Below, in pieces: positions 8,500-18,058 of a stretch of DNA of 64,000 bases (position 1 is its first letter; each line of letters begins with the position of its first letter). The stretch covers positions 124,001 to 188,000 of the forward strand of contig NC_019684.1 in assembly GCF_000316645.1 (NCBI RefSeq), read 5' to 3'. Below the pieces are notes generated by a model, which was not told the DNA's origin, searched no databases, and saw only the letters and a list, made by a program, of their open reading frames with translations. Position numbers and translations under genes: made by a program. The DNA comes from Nostoc sp. PCC 7524 (GTDB lineage: Bacteria; Cyanobacteriota; Cyanobacteriia; Cyanobacteriales; Nostocaceae).

Positions 8500-9354
8500 C
8501 TAACTAATGACTAACAAATGTTTCTCTAGCCACTGTGCTAAATCAGCCAATACTTCCTGATAATTGAGATCATCTTGTAATTCGTGGTACGCGCCTGGGT
8601 ATTCAATGCGCTGTTTATCGGGATAAGAGACAAGCTGGTAGAATATTTCACCACCTGCTGGTAAAGCAACTCGATCTGCGCTGCCGTGAAGAATTAGCAA
8701 TGGTACTTGCCACTCTGGAGCATGATGATAAATCCAGGCGACGGTGGCAAAGTATTCTGTAGCTAAACGCGCACTCGCTAGCGTATGCCGTAGGGAGTCT
8801 TGGGCGTAGGCGGCTAAAATTTTTTCATCCCGTGTAGCTGCTGCTAAGTCAAGTCCGGTATTCAAGGTGAAACTTGGCCAGACTTGTGAGAGTAATTTGC
8901 CCAACAGTAGCCGGAATTTTGGTACACCAACTTTACCTATGGCCGGTGCTAGGGCAATTACACCGTTTAATGCAGATACTGCCTGTGGATAATGTAAAAC
9001 ATAGTCGAAGACAATCACTGCACCTAAACTATGTCCTAACAAAAAAATGGGGGATTGTGGCTGTTGGGTTTGAATTAACTGGAGAAAAGCCTTTAAATCT
9101 TCGCGGAACTCACTCCAAGAAATTATATGACCCCGGCGACCAGGCGATCGCCCATGACCCCGTAAATCTAAACCATAGATAGCATACTGTTTGGGGATAA
9201 GATGCTGAACTATATTATTGTATTTGTCACTGTGTCCTCCTAGTCCATGTACAATCGCTAATATGGCTTTAACTTTGCCTTCTGGAAACCAACTTTGATA
9301 ATAAAGTTTTAGATTCCCGATACCAGGAAAGATACCTTCACTGTGGTAAATCAT
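8500..9354 (-). CDS. Alpha/beta hydrolase, monoacylglycerol lipase-like
   Basis: A 284-residue serine hydrolase. The oxyanion region is HGLGGHSDKY (near residue 36), the nucleophile elbow is GHSLGA (near residue 106), the acid is in HGSADRV and the histidine in YHELQDD near the C-terminus. This matches the lysophospholipase / monoglyceride lipase group (Hydrolase_4). It has no signal peptide. It is divergently oriented to the acyltransferase gene 90 bases away, which suggests related lipid roles. A stretch near residues 185-200 is encoded by a GC-rich dispersed repeat (about 8768-8810), apparently absorbed in frame. Confidence 0.88.
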   Translation of the reverse strand: MIYHSEGIFPGIGNLKLYYQSWFPEGKVKAILAIVHGLGGHSDKYNNIVQHLIPKQYAIYGLDLRGHGRSPGRRGHIISWSEFREDLKAFLQLIQTQQPQSPIFLLGHSLGAVIVFDYVLHYPQAVSALNGVIALAPAIGKVGVPKFRLLLGKLLSQVWPSFTLNTGLDLAAATRDEKILAAYAQDSLRHTLASARLATEYFATVAWIYHHAPEWQVPLLILHGSADRVALPAGGEIFYQLVSYPDKQRIEYPGAYHELQDDLNYQEVLADLAQWLEKHLLVIS

Positions 9355-9444
9355 CGGGTTAATTTTTAAGATGTTGCCAACAAGCTGTTAACCTATCAAG
9401 GTATATTGTAGGGAATCCCTGAAAATTGCTCAGACTTAGCCAAA

Positions 9445-10389
9445 GTGTCATCTAGCGAGCAACAAACAAGTATTACAGAATCAGATATTTTGCCCCCTGT
9501 GACTACAGCGAGTATCAAGCGGGTAGAAGAAGGTGTTGCAGCCGCAAGCGATCGCGCTGTACGTCACATTATCACAACCACATTAAATCAGCTAGAAACG
9601 ATTAATCAACAGCATACATCACCGAAAATTAATTCTAGTATTCGGCGGTTGGTATTGCGATCGCTAATTCATTGTATTTTCCGAGTCCGCGTTGAACACC
9701 TCGAACACATCCCACAACAACCAGCCATCCTCGCAGTCAACCATCTCCATCATATTGATCCCCTATTACTACTCGCGGAACTTCCCACCCAACCCTACTA
9801 TTACATTCTGGGTGATGCCCGCACTCTCTATAACAAATTCTGGAAACGCCTGATTTTGAGCATTGCAGGGGGTGTGATTCCTCTAGCCAGGATATGGAAA
9901 GAAGAACTGGCTGTGATTCAAGCGGCAAAAACAGAACGCCCAGACTTGATTAACCTAGCTCAAGCTATAGAACAGACTGTACCCACAGGAGGAGATATAC
10001 AAACACTACGCCAAATAGACCGCATAGTTATGGGAATTTTGGCGCATGGAGATAGCTTGATTCTCTTTCCTGAAGGACGACTAGCGGACACCGAGGGTAG
10101 ATTACATTTACCTTTGAAGCGAGGAACTGTCATGTACGCTTTACGGGCTGGTGTGCCGATAGTACCAGTAGCGTTAATTGGGACACAAGACCTATATTGG
10201 GGGAAAGAATTAACGGTGCGCTTTGGTGAACCGTTGCACTTTAGCCACACCACTAGACCAAAGCGGAAAGAAATAGAAGGAGCTTTGGTAGCATTACAAA
10301 ATGCTATGGAGTCACTTTTACCCACTGACTATCAAGAACCAACAGGGCCAAAGCCTTTGCGGCATTTTCTCAATCATATGTTGTGGTGA
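9445..10389 (+). CDS. plsC: 1-acyl-sn-glycerol-3-phosphate acyltransferase (PlsC family)
   Basis: A 314-residue acyltransferase that would transfer a fatty acyl chain to lysophosphatidate in phospholipid and glycolipid synthesis. The start is GTG at 9445 (MSSSEQQT). The catalytic HxxxxD block is NHLHHIDPLLL (near residue 100) and the substrate-binding block is LFPEGRLAD (near residue 208). A long polar N-terminal extension of about 75 residues precedes the domain. The gene ends only 13 bases before the right end of the IS605-type element, so the insertion lies immediately downstream and does not damage it. Confidence 0.88.
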   Translation: MSSSEQQTSITESDILPPVTTASIKRVEEGVAAASDRAVRHIITTTLNQLETINQQHTSPKINSSIRRLVLRSLIHCIFRVRVEHLEHIPQQPAILAVNHLHHIDPLLLLAELPTQPYYYILGDARTLYNKFWKRLILSIAGGVIPLARIWKEELAVIQAAKTERPDLINLAQAIEQTVPTGGDIQTLRQIDRIVMGILAHGDSLILFPEGRLADTEGRLHLPLKRGTVMYALRAGVPIVPVALIGTQDLYWGKELTVRFGEPLHFSHTTRPKRKEIEGALVALQNAMESLLPTDYQEPTGPKPLRHFLNHMLW

Positions 10390-10401
10390 AGCGTTATTTT
10401 T

Positions 10402-10560
10402 GTGACATACTCCTACACTGATGCTTTCCTTCGGAACGCTCCGCGAACGCATACAGTGTAGGCTTCCAAGACAATCCGGCTATTGCGTAGGAGACTCTTG
10501 GCTTTAAGAACCGGATGCCCCTCGGCTCTTTTTCTTATTACGATGGCTGCATTATGATCA
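10402..10560 (-). ncRNA. Right end / omega-RNA-like scaffold of IS605 element 1
   Basis: In the IS605 family the 3' end of tnpB and the right end are also transcribed as omega RNA, which loads TnpB and takes its guide from the DNA just past the element. Here GCATCAGTGTAGG and its partner CCTACACTGTATGC (about 10411-10466 on the plus strand) form a hairpin. Most of this block is repeated at 52174-52320 where no tnpB remains, as expected if the RNA or end is under its own selection. The guide would lie left of 10402. Confidence 0.5.
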
Positions 10561-11657
10561 CGATCCAAAGAGCAACCGCAGCTACATTTATGCCATCGTT
10601 CATGTAGCTTTTTAGGTACTTTTACACCGCAGTTGGAACATTCTTGAGTTGTACCAGATGCTTTAACAGGTATTACCAACAAACCAGCATTTTCGGCTTT
10701 GTTTGTCAGGATTGACAAGAAGCTACCCCATCCAGCATCATGTACAGACTTTGAAAGTCTAGACCTTGAAAGTCCTTTGATGTTTAAATCTTCATGTGCA
10801 ATTACATCATATTTTTTAAGCAGATTATTAGCGGTTTTAAAGTGAAAATCTTTGCGCTTATCAGCAACTTTTTTATGTTGCTTACTTAATTGCTTAACAG
10901 CTTTCTGTCTACGTTTACTACCCTTTTTACGACGTGAGACACGTTTCTGTATTACTCGTAAACGTTTTTGAGCTTTGCGATAATGTTGAGGAATAGCAAC
11001 TGTTTCAGCATCAGCAGTTGTCAAAAACTCTTTCAATCCCATATCAATACCAGTTATTGATTCTGGATTAATATCGGGTTTGATTTCTGGAATCGTAGAA
11101 TCTTCTAGACTGAGAGTTAAGTAATAATCGTCAGCTTTTTTGGTGATAGAAGCAGTTTTAATTTTAAAACCATCAGGCAACGGACGATGCAACACAACTT
11201 TGACTTTACCTAGTTTTGGTAAATCAATTAAATTGCCCTGCAAACATCCATCTTTCATTTGTGGATAAGTGAAGGTTTTGTATCTAGTTCTAGATTTAAA
11301 CCTCGGCTTACCACTGCGTTTTCCGTTGCTATCACCCTTAAGAAAACGGTCAAAAGTTACCTTAACTCTTTTAACTACATCCTGTAAAACCTGTGAATAA
11401 ATATCACCATAATGAGGATGTGTTTTTTTAAGTTCAGGGAGTGTTTTCTTTTGCGAGTAATAGTCTGGATTGTCTCTTAACTCTGGAAGGTGACAAACAA
11501 GAGGACAAGCATTTACAGGACAGCGATTCTGCTCATACCAGTTAAATCTATCTGCCAACAAATAGTTATATTGTGCGCAACACATAGACAGCCATCTGTC
11601 CATTTCTGTTACTTGTTGTTTTGTCGGGCGTAATCTGTACTGGTATGCAGTCCTCAA
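10413..11657 (-). CDS. tnpB: TnpB (IS605 OrfB) RNA-guided nuclease, intact
   Basis: I choose the TTG at 11657 as start: it gives a 414-residue protein beginning [13 protein letters not shown], and the upstream AAAGGTGGTGA is an almost perfect ribosome binding site. Longer starts add residues unlike the family. The RuvC-like catalytic residues are all visible: D in [10 protein letters not shown] in HEDLNIKGL and D in LDRDHNAA. A four-cysteine zinc finger lies between the last two (CSNCG, then CSCGC). TnpB is an omega-RNA-guided DNA nuclease that helps the element persist. It is divergent from tnpA, 75 bases apart. Confidence 0.93.
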   Translation of the reverse strand: MRTAYQYRLRPTKQQVTEMDRWLSMCCAQYNYLLADRFNWYEQNRCPVNACPLVCHLPELRDNPDYYSQKKTLPELKKTHPHYGDIYSQVLQDVVKRVKVTFDRFLKGDSNGKRSGKPRFKSRTRYKTFTYPQMKDGCLQGNLIDLPKLGKVKVVLHRPLPDGFKIKTASITKKADDYYLTLSLEDSTIPEIKPDINPESITGIDMGLKEFLTTADAETVAIPQHYRKAQKRLRVIQKRVSRRKKGSKRRQKAVKQLSKQHKKVADKRKDFHFKTANNLLKKYDVIAHEDLNIKGLSRSRLSKSVHDAGWGSFLSILTNKAENAGLLVIPVKASGTTQECSNCGVKVPKKLHERWHKCSCGCSLDRDHNAAIVIRKRAEGHPVLKAKSLLRNSRIVLEAYTVCVRGAFRRKASV

Positions 11658-11732
11658 CTGTTTATCACCACCTTTGTAAATTAGTGCTATGTTTTTAGTA
11701 TACACTGATTTTGCTTTTTGGTCTATAATCCA

Positions 11733-12146
11733 ATGAAAAATGACTTTGTTTCCAAGGGGAGGTCTGTTAGCGACCTGAAAGCCCACCTTGTTTTAACAAC
11801 AAAATACAGGCGCAAAGCATTTAACTCAGCAATGCTAGAACGCCTGCATAATATCTTTGAGGAGTTATTGATAAAGTGGGATTGCAAACTTGTTGAGTTC
11901 AACGGTGAAGACAATCATATACATCTTCTATTTCAATATCACCCTGACTTAGAACTCAGCAAATTAGTCAATAATTTAAAATCCATTTCCTCTAGAAAAT
12001 TGCGGCAAGAATTTTCTGAGCATTTAAAAACTTTTTACAGTAAAGATGTCTTTTGGAATGGTTCTTATTTCATTGCCAGTTGCGGTGGTGTCACCGTTTC
12101 AACTTTGAAAAAATACATTGAAAATCAGCAACAACCAGAGGATTGA
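11733..12146 (+). CDS. tnpA: TnpA, Y1 HUH transposase of IS200/IS605
   Basis: A single-strand DNA transposase of 137 residues (start ATG at 11733, preferred to 11718). It has the metal-binding HUH motif HIHLL (near residue 64) and the catalytic tyrosine in LKKYIENQ at the C-terminus. The N-terminal [17 protein letters not shown] is typical of the family. Length and motifs look intact, so the element could move if its left end were not split by the Tn554-like insertion. Movement may now need excision of that insert or use of the hairpin in trans. Confidence 0.93.
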   Translation: MKNDFVSKGRSVSDLKAHLVLTTKYRRKAFNSAMLERLHNIFEELLIKWDCKLVEFNGEDNHIHLLFQYHPDLELSKLVNNLKSISSRKLRQEFSEHLKTFYSKDVFWNGSYFIASCGGVTVSTLKKYIENQQQPED

Positions 12147-12240
12147 ATTTTGTTCGTTTCCTCCATGTTCCCATCCCTTTCTACGAGACGCTACGCGAAC
12201 GCCTATCGGCATTTGTCAGGGAACTGTCGTCAACTCACCT

Positions 12241-12268
12241 GCCATTCATCTCATCACTTCCGCTGAAA
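12241..12268. other. Left junction of Tn554-like copy 1 in the IS605 left-end hairpin
   Basis: The target arm CATCACTTCCGCT (to 12264) is identical to the arm at copy 2 and is followed by core GAAA. The matching arm GCGGTAAGTG lies at 16041-16050. The two arms are inverted repeats of each other with one bulged base. Confidence 0.7.
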
Positions 12269-12329
12269 TTATCTAAACCACAATGTACACAACGTTGACT
12301 GTATAAGCATTTAACATTGTGAATACTTT

Positions 12330-13259
12330 CTACAACGTTGACAGTGGATATTTTACCAACATCTCTTGGAAAGATATCCACTGCTCGTCCTGTGTGTAAA
12401 CAATGATACCGTCTTTGGTGTTTTGGCTGGCAAGAATTAATTTCTTCTTGTAGGCTAATGCGTACCATTCCTTAAAAACATCCAATTCAGATTGTTGTCC
12501 AATTTCTTCATTCTTGATCCAACCCTCTTCTATAGCTTTTTTAAGCCATGCACCTGGTTTTTCAATATTGCTACTAGCCATTGCTTCTTTAAAAGCTTTT
12601 ATTGCATTTAAAACAGTATCTTCCTCTGCTGACTTAATTGTTTTAGTTAAGGTTGGATTCAGTTTAATTCCAATTAAGTCAAGTTGCTGTTTAACATGAT
12701 CACTGATATCAGAACGTCCAGCCCTTTTCTTATCTAATGAAGTAACCTTTGAATTTTCAGGTAAAGTAACAGGTAAATTTGCTTGAGAAATACGAAATTC
12801 TTCTAATTGTTGCTTCAACTCTGAATTTTCAGATTTTAGTTGTGTATTTTCACTTTTGAGTCTTTCTGCTAACTCCTCAGCACCTTGTAGATGATAAACT
12901 CTACCCGCTAAACCTTCATTAACTCTACGAAGTCCCTCTACTTCAGCTTCTAGTTTCTTAATTCTTTCTCTAAGCTGATAAATAATAACAGCTTTTGAAT
13001 CATCCGATGCTTTTTGTGGTTGATTTGGTTTACCCGCTTTGAGTTGTTGCTTTCTTAAACTATCAATGCGCTCTTTAATCTCTGGGTATTTATAAAGATA
13101 GCTAACTGAAAGTCCCGCTTCCTTTGCAACATTAGCAAAGGTAATAGACTTATTCTCTTGAGTTAGTTTACGAATCGCTTTTTCTAAATTCTCTGCTGCC
13201 TGTTGTTTCTTCTGCTCCGCAGCAGACTTCAGGGCAGCTATCTTAGCATCATTGCTCAT
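12330..13259 (-). CDS. tnpC: Tn554-type TnpC (DUF6262), full length
   Basis: A 309-residue accessory protein of the transposon. Residues about 1-75 hold an HTH-like region (ITFANVAKEAGLSVSYLYKYPEI) typical of DUF6262. Residues about 85-155 form a long coiled coil rich in E, L, K and Q. The C-terminal half is a separate globular part that ends with a PLSTL tail. In Tn554, TnpC influences the frequency and orientation of insertion but is not strictly needed. Its start overlaps the tnpB stop by 11 bases. Copy 2 lacks residues 5-167. Confidence 0.85.
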   Translation of the reverse strand: MSNDAKIAALKSAAEQKKQQAAENLEKAIRKLTQENKSITFANVAKEAGLSVSYLYKYPEIKERIDSLRKQQLKAGKPNQPQKASDDSKAVIIYQLRERIKKLEAEVEGLRRVNEGLAGRVYHLQGAEELAERLKSENTQLKSENSELKQQLEEFRISQANLPVTLPENSKVTSLDKKRAGRSDISDHVKQQLDLIGIKLNPTLTKTIKSAEEDTVLNAIKAFKEAMASSNIEKPGAWLKKAIEEGWIKNEEIGQQSELDVFKEWYALAYKKKLILASQNTKDGIIVYTQDEQWISFQEMLVKYPLSTL

Positions 13260-14838
13260 TCTTGTTGCCCTCCAGAGTATTGATGATATTTTCTAGATTT
13301 TTTTTAACATCTTCATTAACTTGAATTTGACGTTGCCAACCATTAGTTTTAGCTACTTCGAGAACTTTATTAGTACGCTCTAAATGTTCCTTATGTTGGT
13401 CTAAAAACTCAATGGTTGTACGAAAATCACCGCAGGTTAGGCAGGCATTGCCCTTACTACAGGTAAGCTGTGCGGGTAGTCCACAATATCCATTTGCTAA
13501 AGTTTCAGCCAAAACTTTTTTCTTCATCCATTGCAGACCACTATCATTGTCTAATTCTGGATGAAGTGATTCAATAACTTCGCCATTAATATTGACTACT
13601 TTATTATCAAGATATTTGTCTATTTCTTTTCTTAATGTCGCATCATGAATATGAGCATAAACCATAGTCATGTGAGGTGAATCATGACCTAAATATCGTT
13701 GGACAATATGCTGTGGCACTCCATTATTAATCATTCTTGTCCCAACAGTATGGCGAAACTGATGAGTCTGAAAATTCCATCTCTTGCCCGTGCTATCGCA
13801 AATATTAAATTCCTCTGCCAAGTGTTTTAAATGATTAGCAAACGATTGGTCGGTCATAACTTTAGGTTCAGGAATAAATTCTGGCGATGCTTTTCTACCG
13901 CAGAAAAGATATTTATAGTCTTTACCAAAATGTTTTTGAATGTAAGCTTGCTGCTCTTTAATAGCCTGGGCAAGCTCTATAGATATAGGCAAGGTAGTTT
14001 CAAACTTCATCTTCCAACGCATAAATTGAATAAACCATCCACCTTTACTATCTTGCTTAAGGCAATCTAAAGGTAGTTGACATAATTCTCCTACTCTCAA
14101 ACCACATTCTTGAATAACCAGCACCATTCTTGTTATTGGCTCAGGTAAGGCATCTAGGTGTTCATTTAATTGACGAATCACTTCATCTGGAATATAACGA
14201 GGTAATGATTTTGGGCGACTAGGATAATCCTCTTTACGAATTAAGTAAGGTTCTACATTAAACCATTTATTAGTAACACCAGTTTCAAATAAAGAAGCTA
14301 TAGCAGAGATACGTTCACCTTTAGTTGCTGGAGCTAGATGTTTTTGATTAAGATAATCTAGGTAGTCGATAATTACAGAGCGAGTTATATCTTCTATTCG
14401 ATTTACTATTTTATTTTGAGATATAAATCTTGAAAAATTCCTGAAACAAGACAAATATTTTTGTAGCTTTTCAAAGCTAGTTGTTGTCGTAGCAATATAT
14501 CTAATAAATCTTTTAATATCTTGTTTTAGCCATTCCTGTTGAATAGAGGAAAAATTTAGTTTATCTCCATCATTATGGTGTGGGCTAACTTGTAATCCTA
14601 ATTCTGAAGCAGTCCAATAATCGTCTAGTATTTTTATATGACTAGCCGATGGATTTATTACAAACTTGTGTTGACATTGTTTGCAACGATATTTTTGTTT
14701 TCCTGTTGGATTAATGCCAGCTTTATGATAATCTATGCTGCCACATTTAGGACAATTTATAGTTGATTTTTTAACTGCCTGAAGTTGAGTCTTTTTTTCT
14801 TGAGTTTGTGGAATATAGTCATGATTCATTGAAGCCAT
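13249..14838 (-). CDS. tnpB: Tn554-type TnpB tyrosine recombinase, copy 1
   Basis: A 529-residue tyrosine recombinase. The N-terminus has a zinc ribbon (CPKCGS, then CKQCQHKF, residues about 29-54). The catalytic residues are R in CGLRVGEL (near 248), HxxR in HQFRHT (near 357), H in LGHDSPH and the nucleophile Y in MVYAHIHD (near 395). A cysteine cluster (CSKGNACLTCGDF, near 460) follows, as in other TnpB proteins of this group. It overlaps tnpA by 20 bases and tnpC by 11. Together with TnpA it is expected to cut and join the element as a heteromeric recombinase. Confidence 0.92.
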   Translation of the reverse strand: MASMNHDYIPQTQEKKTQLQAVKKSTINCPKCGSIDYHKAGINPTGKQKYRCKQCQHKFVINPSASHIKILDDYWTASELGLQVSPHHNDGDKLNFSSIQQEWLKQDIKRFIRYIATTTTSFEKLQKYLSCFRNFSRFISQNKIVNRIEDITRSVIIDYLDYLNQKHLAPATKGERISAIASLFETGVTNKWFNVEPYLIRKEDYPSRPKSLPRYIPDEVIRQLNEHLDALPEPITRMVLVIQECGLRVGELCQLPLDCLKQDSKGGWFIQFMRWKMKFETTLPISIELAQAIKEQQAYIQKHFGKDYKYLFCGRKASPEFIPEPKVMTDQSFANHLKHLAEEFNICDSTGKRWNFQTHQFRHTVGTRMINNGVPQHIVQRYLGHDSPHMTMVYAHIHDATLRKEIDKYLDNKVVNINGEVIESLHPELDNDSGLQWMKKKVLAETLANGYCGLPAQLTCSKGNACLTCGDFRTTIEFLDQHKEHLERTNKVLEVAKTNGWQRQIQVNEDVKKNLENIINTLEGNKNEQ

Positions 14839-15934
14839 CTCTCTTTGTCAAATATTTTTGATATTCTTTCTGTAAGTCATCATCTGTTAGATGAACATAA
14901 GTGTTAATAGTAGTTTGAATGTTTGCGTGACCCAATCGCTTTTGGACATACGCCATATCCCATCCAGACCTAATTAACTCTGTAGCATGAGTGTGTCTAA
15001 GTAAATGAGGTGTCGCTTGAATACCTGTTTTCTTGGCTAACCTTTTAAACAGTCCATTCACAGCACCATAATCCATCGGTTGACCTATTTCACCGTCCCA
15101 ACAGTTAACAAATACATAATCACAGTCAATATCGTCTGGATATTCTTCAATCAGATAATTAGAGTAGAGTTTCATCAAATCTTTGGAAACATGAATTACT
15201 CTTTCAAATCCTGCCTTTGCCCGACTAATATTTATATTGTCAGTTCTGGGTATTACATGAATTTCATTTACTCCTTGTGAACGAATATCCTCATGTCTTA
15301 GTCCTAATAACTCACCAATTCTCATGCCAGTTTCATAAAGTAAACAGATAATAAATTTATCTCTAATTCTTTTACAAGCATTAACTAATTCTTTAACCTG
15401 CTCCGAAGTTAAACATCCTGGGAAAGTTTTTGGTTCTTTAATTTTCAGTAATCGTGTTTTAACTTCCTTCCCTTTGCTTATGTGGTGTAAAAATGGCTTG
15501 TATTTTCGTCCTGGTTGCATCTGATAGCGATAAGCATTAACCCCTTCAGTTGCTCCCAATCGCTCATGAAATTCATAAAAACCACAGACAGTCGTTAGAG
15601 CATGGTTAATTGTCTTTTCTGACCGTTTAGACACTTGTGGTTGAATGGATACTACTCCTGGTTCTGGACTTCTTAGCCAGTGAATAAAATCCGATAACTG
15701 CTCTAGATTTATTTCCTTCCAATCAATTTGCTTATCTCGTAAAAACTCCCAGAATAACTTTAGGTTGTTGGCGTAAACCCTAACTGTGTTGGGTGACTTT
15801 TCTAAACTGTCTAAGTAACGTAGGTATTTTTGGATTGGCTCGATGGGTAAGTAGTCGTCATCTAGCACGATCCATATTGGGCGATTTGAATCCAGTAGCT
15901 GACCTTTTTGAACTAACATATCCTCATTGTACAC
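14819..15934 (-). CDS. tnpA: Tn554-type TnpA tyrosine recombinase, copy 1
   Basis: A 371-residue tyrosine recombinase, first gene of the leftward transposon operon. It has an N-terminal SAM-like DNA-binding domain and then the catalytic residues R in TGMRIGELLG (near 205), HxxR in HLLRHTHATE (near 311), H in RLGHANIQTT (near 334) and Y in TYVHLTDDD (near 343). The 120 bases upstream hold the transposon end and presumably its promoter. The protein is identical to the copy at 54800. Confidence 0.93.
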   Translation of the reverse strand: MYNEDMLVQKGQLLDSNRPIWIVLDDDYLPIEPIQKYLRYLDSLEKSPNTVRVYANNLKLFWEFLRDKQIDWKEINLEQLSDFIHWLRSPEPGVVSIQPQVSKRSEKTINHALTTVCGFYEFHERLGATEGVNAYRYQMQPGRKYKPFLHHISKGKEVKTRLLKIKEPKTFPGCLTSEQVKELVNACKRIRDKFIICLLYETGMRIGELLGLRHEDIRSQGVNEIHVIPRTDNINISRAKAGFERVIHVSKDLMKLYSNYLIEEYPDDIDCDYVFVNCWDGEIGQPMDYGAVNGLFKRLAKKTGIQATPHLLRHTHATELIRSGWDMAYVQKRLGHANIQTTINTYVHLTDDDLQKEYQKYLTKRDGFNES

Positions 15935-16037
15935 GTTGTGTAAAAGGTGTAGTTAGTATTAATATAGCTTAATAAAAAGAACTCATAAATAATCGTTGTT
16001 GTTGTTGTGTAAGATTATTTATGAGTTATAGATAACT

Positions 16038-16077
16038 ATTGCGGTAAGTGAGAGGCTTCTGTCAGTTCAAGCTAAAA
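16038..16077. other. Right junction of Tn554-like copy 1 and tip of IS605 left end
   Basis: Core ATTGC (16038-16042) is followed by the IS arm GGTAAGTGAGAGG and a tail ending GCTAAAA at 16077. Identity with 56019-56057 then stops, which marks the outer end of the IS605-type element. Confidence 0.7.
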
Positions 16078-16217
16078 TCAACTCTTTACGCGATTCAGTT
16101 TCTTAAACTTGCCCATTAATGAGCTTTTTAGGGAATGTCTTCGCAAGAGAGGATACGCTCAATTCGGTATTGAAACAACGTAAAATCAAGGGTTTTCAAG
16201 TATCTGCGTTACAAAAC

Positions 16218-16294
16218 TTTACAACGTGTCCCATTTTGCTGGTATCTCGGCGGCTACCCTATATTGGCAGATGCCATTTTGGGAACACTGTAAA
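16218..16294. repeat. Palindromic repeat, family A, copy 1
   Basis: The arms TTTACAACGTGTCCCA (16218-16233) and TGGGAACACTGTAAA (16280-16294) are inverted repeats around a structured middle. A relative with near-identical arms lies at 52026-52097, at the other end of the plasmid-like segment. The open frame across it (16119-16316) looks non-coding. Confidence 0.6.
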
Positions 16295-16353
16295 TAAATG
16301 TGTGGAATCTCTGTAAGCAATTAGAACAATACTAACAAAGCAGTACAAAAATT

Positions 16354-17904
16354 ATGTCTCAAATTCAATTGAACAATGATGCCGATGAGTTTAATGAACG
16401 AGGGATGTCCCGTGCAAAATTAGGAGATTTTGAAGGTGCAATTAAAGATTATGAGCAAGCAATTCGCATAAACTCCAACTTGGCTCAAGCTTACTATAAT
16501 AGAGGTATGGCTTTTGCTAAATTAGGTAATTTAGAAGATGCCATTGAAGATTATGATGAGGCTATTTATATCAATGAAGACTTTGCTGAAGCATACTTTA
16601 TGCGGGGCAATTTACGTGCTGGATTAGAAAAATTCTCGGAAGCACTTGAGGATTATAATGAGGCTATTGATATTAATCCATATTTTGCTGAAGCCTATTA
16701 CTGTAGAAGTATAGCTCGTTCCTATTTAGGAGATGTAGAAGGGGCAGTTAATGATTTTAATCAATATATTTTTAATAAAGATGATAGCTCTTGTTATAGC
16801 CATGTTAATAAACATCAAAATGATTCTAAATTGGCTGAAGCTTTTTTTAACAAAGGTTTATATTGTGCTGAATCAGGAGATTTAGAAGAAGCAATTCAAA
16901 ATTTCAATCAAGCCTTAAACATACAATCTCAATACACTGAGGCTTACTATAACAGAGGATTAATTTATGCTAACTTAGGAGATTTAAAAGAAGCAATTAA
17001 TGATTTTAACAAATCTCTTGTTCTTCAGCCTAAAAATTTTATTGCTTACTACAACCGGGGAATAGCACGCGCTGAGTTGGGATATTTAGAAGCGGCAACT
17101 GAGGATTTTACAAAAAGTATTTCTATTAATCCTAAATTTGCTGAAGCCTATAATAATCGAGGTGTTATATGTAGGAAATTGGGAGATATAAAAAAAGCAA
17201 TCAAAGATTTCAAAAAAGCTATAAATATTAATTCTAATTATGCTAATGCTTATCATAATTTAGCTTTTAGCTATCAGCAGTTAAGAGACATGAAAGGAGC
17301 AATCGAAGCATACACTCAAACTGTACTTATTAATCCTAACGATGCTCAAGCTTACTATAACCGAGGCATTGTCCGTGCTGATTTGGGAGATACAAAAGGA
17401 GCAATTGAAGATTTTAACCAAAGTTTGCACCTTAACCCAAACTATGCTAAGTCTTTCAATTATCGAGGTATCGTTCGCAATCAATTGGGAGATATAGAAG
17501 GAGCGATTGAAGATTTCAATCGAGCTTTATACATTAGTCCTGGCTTTGATGAAGCCTATTCTAACCGAGGTAATACTCGTAAAAAATTGGGAGATTGGAA
17601 AGGGGCAATTGAGGACTATAGCCAAGCCCTTCGCATTAATCCGAACTTTTATATTGCCTACTGTAATCGAGGCACAGCCTATCAATATTTAGGTGAGTTT
17701 CAAAAGGCAATTGAGGATTACGAACAAGCTATAAATATTAACTGTAACTTTCCTGAAGCATACTATAACAGAGGTACTATTTATAAACTTTTAGGAAACA
17801 AAGTCAGAGCGATCAATGATTTAATCAAAGCTGTTGAGTTATTCCAGAAGGAAGGTAGGATATCCAATGCACAAATCGCATTGGATTTAATAAAAGAAAT
17901 ATAA
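16354..17904 (+). CDS. Tetratricopeptide repeat protein
   Basis: A 516-residue protein made almost wholly of about 14 TPR units of 34 residues, each with the form YYNRG-x-x-x-x-x-LGD-x-x-x-AI-x-D-F-x-x-A-x-x-INP. TPR arrays form a curved scaffold for protein contacts. No signal peptide, membrane segment or catalytic domain is seen, so it is probably a cytoplasmic adaptor. One unit near residues 147-160 is interrupted by a less regular insert. High AT content and lack of neighbours in an operon fit the accessory segment. Its partner cannot be told. Confidence 0.85.
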   Translation: MSQIQLNNDADEFNERGMSRAKLGDFEGAIKDYEQAIRINSNLAQAYYNRGMAFAKLGNLEDAIEDYDEAIYINEDFAEAYFMRGNLRAGLEKFSEALEDYNEAIDINPYFAEAYYCRSIARSYLGDVEGAVNDFNQYIFNKDDSSCYSHVNKHQNDSKLAEAFFNKGLYCAESGDLEEAIQNFNQALNIQSQYTEAYYNRGLIYANLGDLKEAINDFNKSLVLQPKNFIAYYNRGIARAELGYLEAATEDFTKSISINPKFAEAYNNRGVICRKLGDIKKAIKDFKKAININSNYANAYHNLAFSYQQLRDMKGAIEAYTQTVLINPNDAQAYYNRGIVRADLGDTKGAIEDFNQSLHLNPNYAKSFNYRGIVRNQLGDIEGAIEDFNRALYISPGFDEAYSNRGNTRKKLGDWKGAIEDYSQALRINPNFYIAYCNRGTAYQYLGEFQKAIEDYEQAININCNFPEAYYNRGTIYKLLGNKVRAINDLIKAVELFQKEGRISNAQIALDLIKEI

Positions 17905-18058
17905 TTGGTATTGGCATAGAATCGAGATCCCTGCAAAAGCGAAAATAGAGGTTCTATGCCAAGTTGGGTTTAGGAAGCTTGTCGTACTTTGCCAACATTG
18001 AGCGCTCGCCTGTTGTGCTTTTGGGTGTAATTTCAGCTATATCTACCCAATTCCATCA

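Larger units (their letters stand above)
12269..16037 (-). mobile_element. Tn554-like transposon, copy 1 (full length)
   Basis: About 3.77 kb with three overlapping leftward genes in the order tnpA, tnpB, tnpC, the Tn554 layout. The boundaries are where similarity to copy 2 breaks: TTATCTAAACC starts at 12269 and GATAACT ends at 16037. The flanking core is GAAA on the left (12265-12268) and ATTGC on the right (16038-16042). It has no antibiotic-resistance or other cargo gene. Its right end holds a perfect palindrome-like pair (ACTCATAAATAATC ... GATTATTTATGAGT, about 15990-16026) that may be a recombinase-binding arm. Confidence 0.85.
10402..16077 (-). mobile_element. IS200/IS605-type element 1, interrupted by a Tn554-like transposon
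   Basis: The right end starts at about 10402 (GTGACATACTCC, shared with the second element at 52174). It continues with a divergent tnpB/tnpA pair and reaches its left end after tnpA. That left end is split: CATTCATCTCATCACTTCCGC lies at 12244-12264 and its continuation GGTAAGTGAGAGGCTTCTG at 16043-16061, with the Tn554-like element between. The left end stops near 16077, where similarity to element 2 ends. Rejoined, the arms form a hairpin with a one-base bulge, the kind of imperfect palindrome TnpA recognises in this family. Confidence 0.75.

Noticed and set aside
16119..16316. A 65-residue open frame between the Tn554-like copy and the TPR gene
   Set aside because: It spans the palindromic repeat, has no ribosome binding site and no protein-like features.
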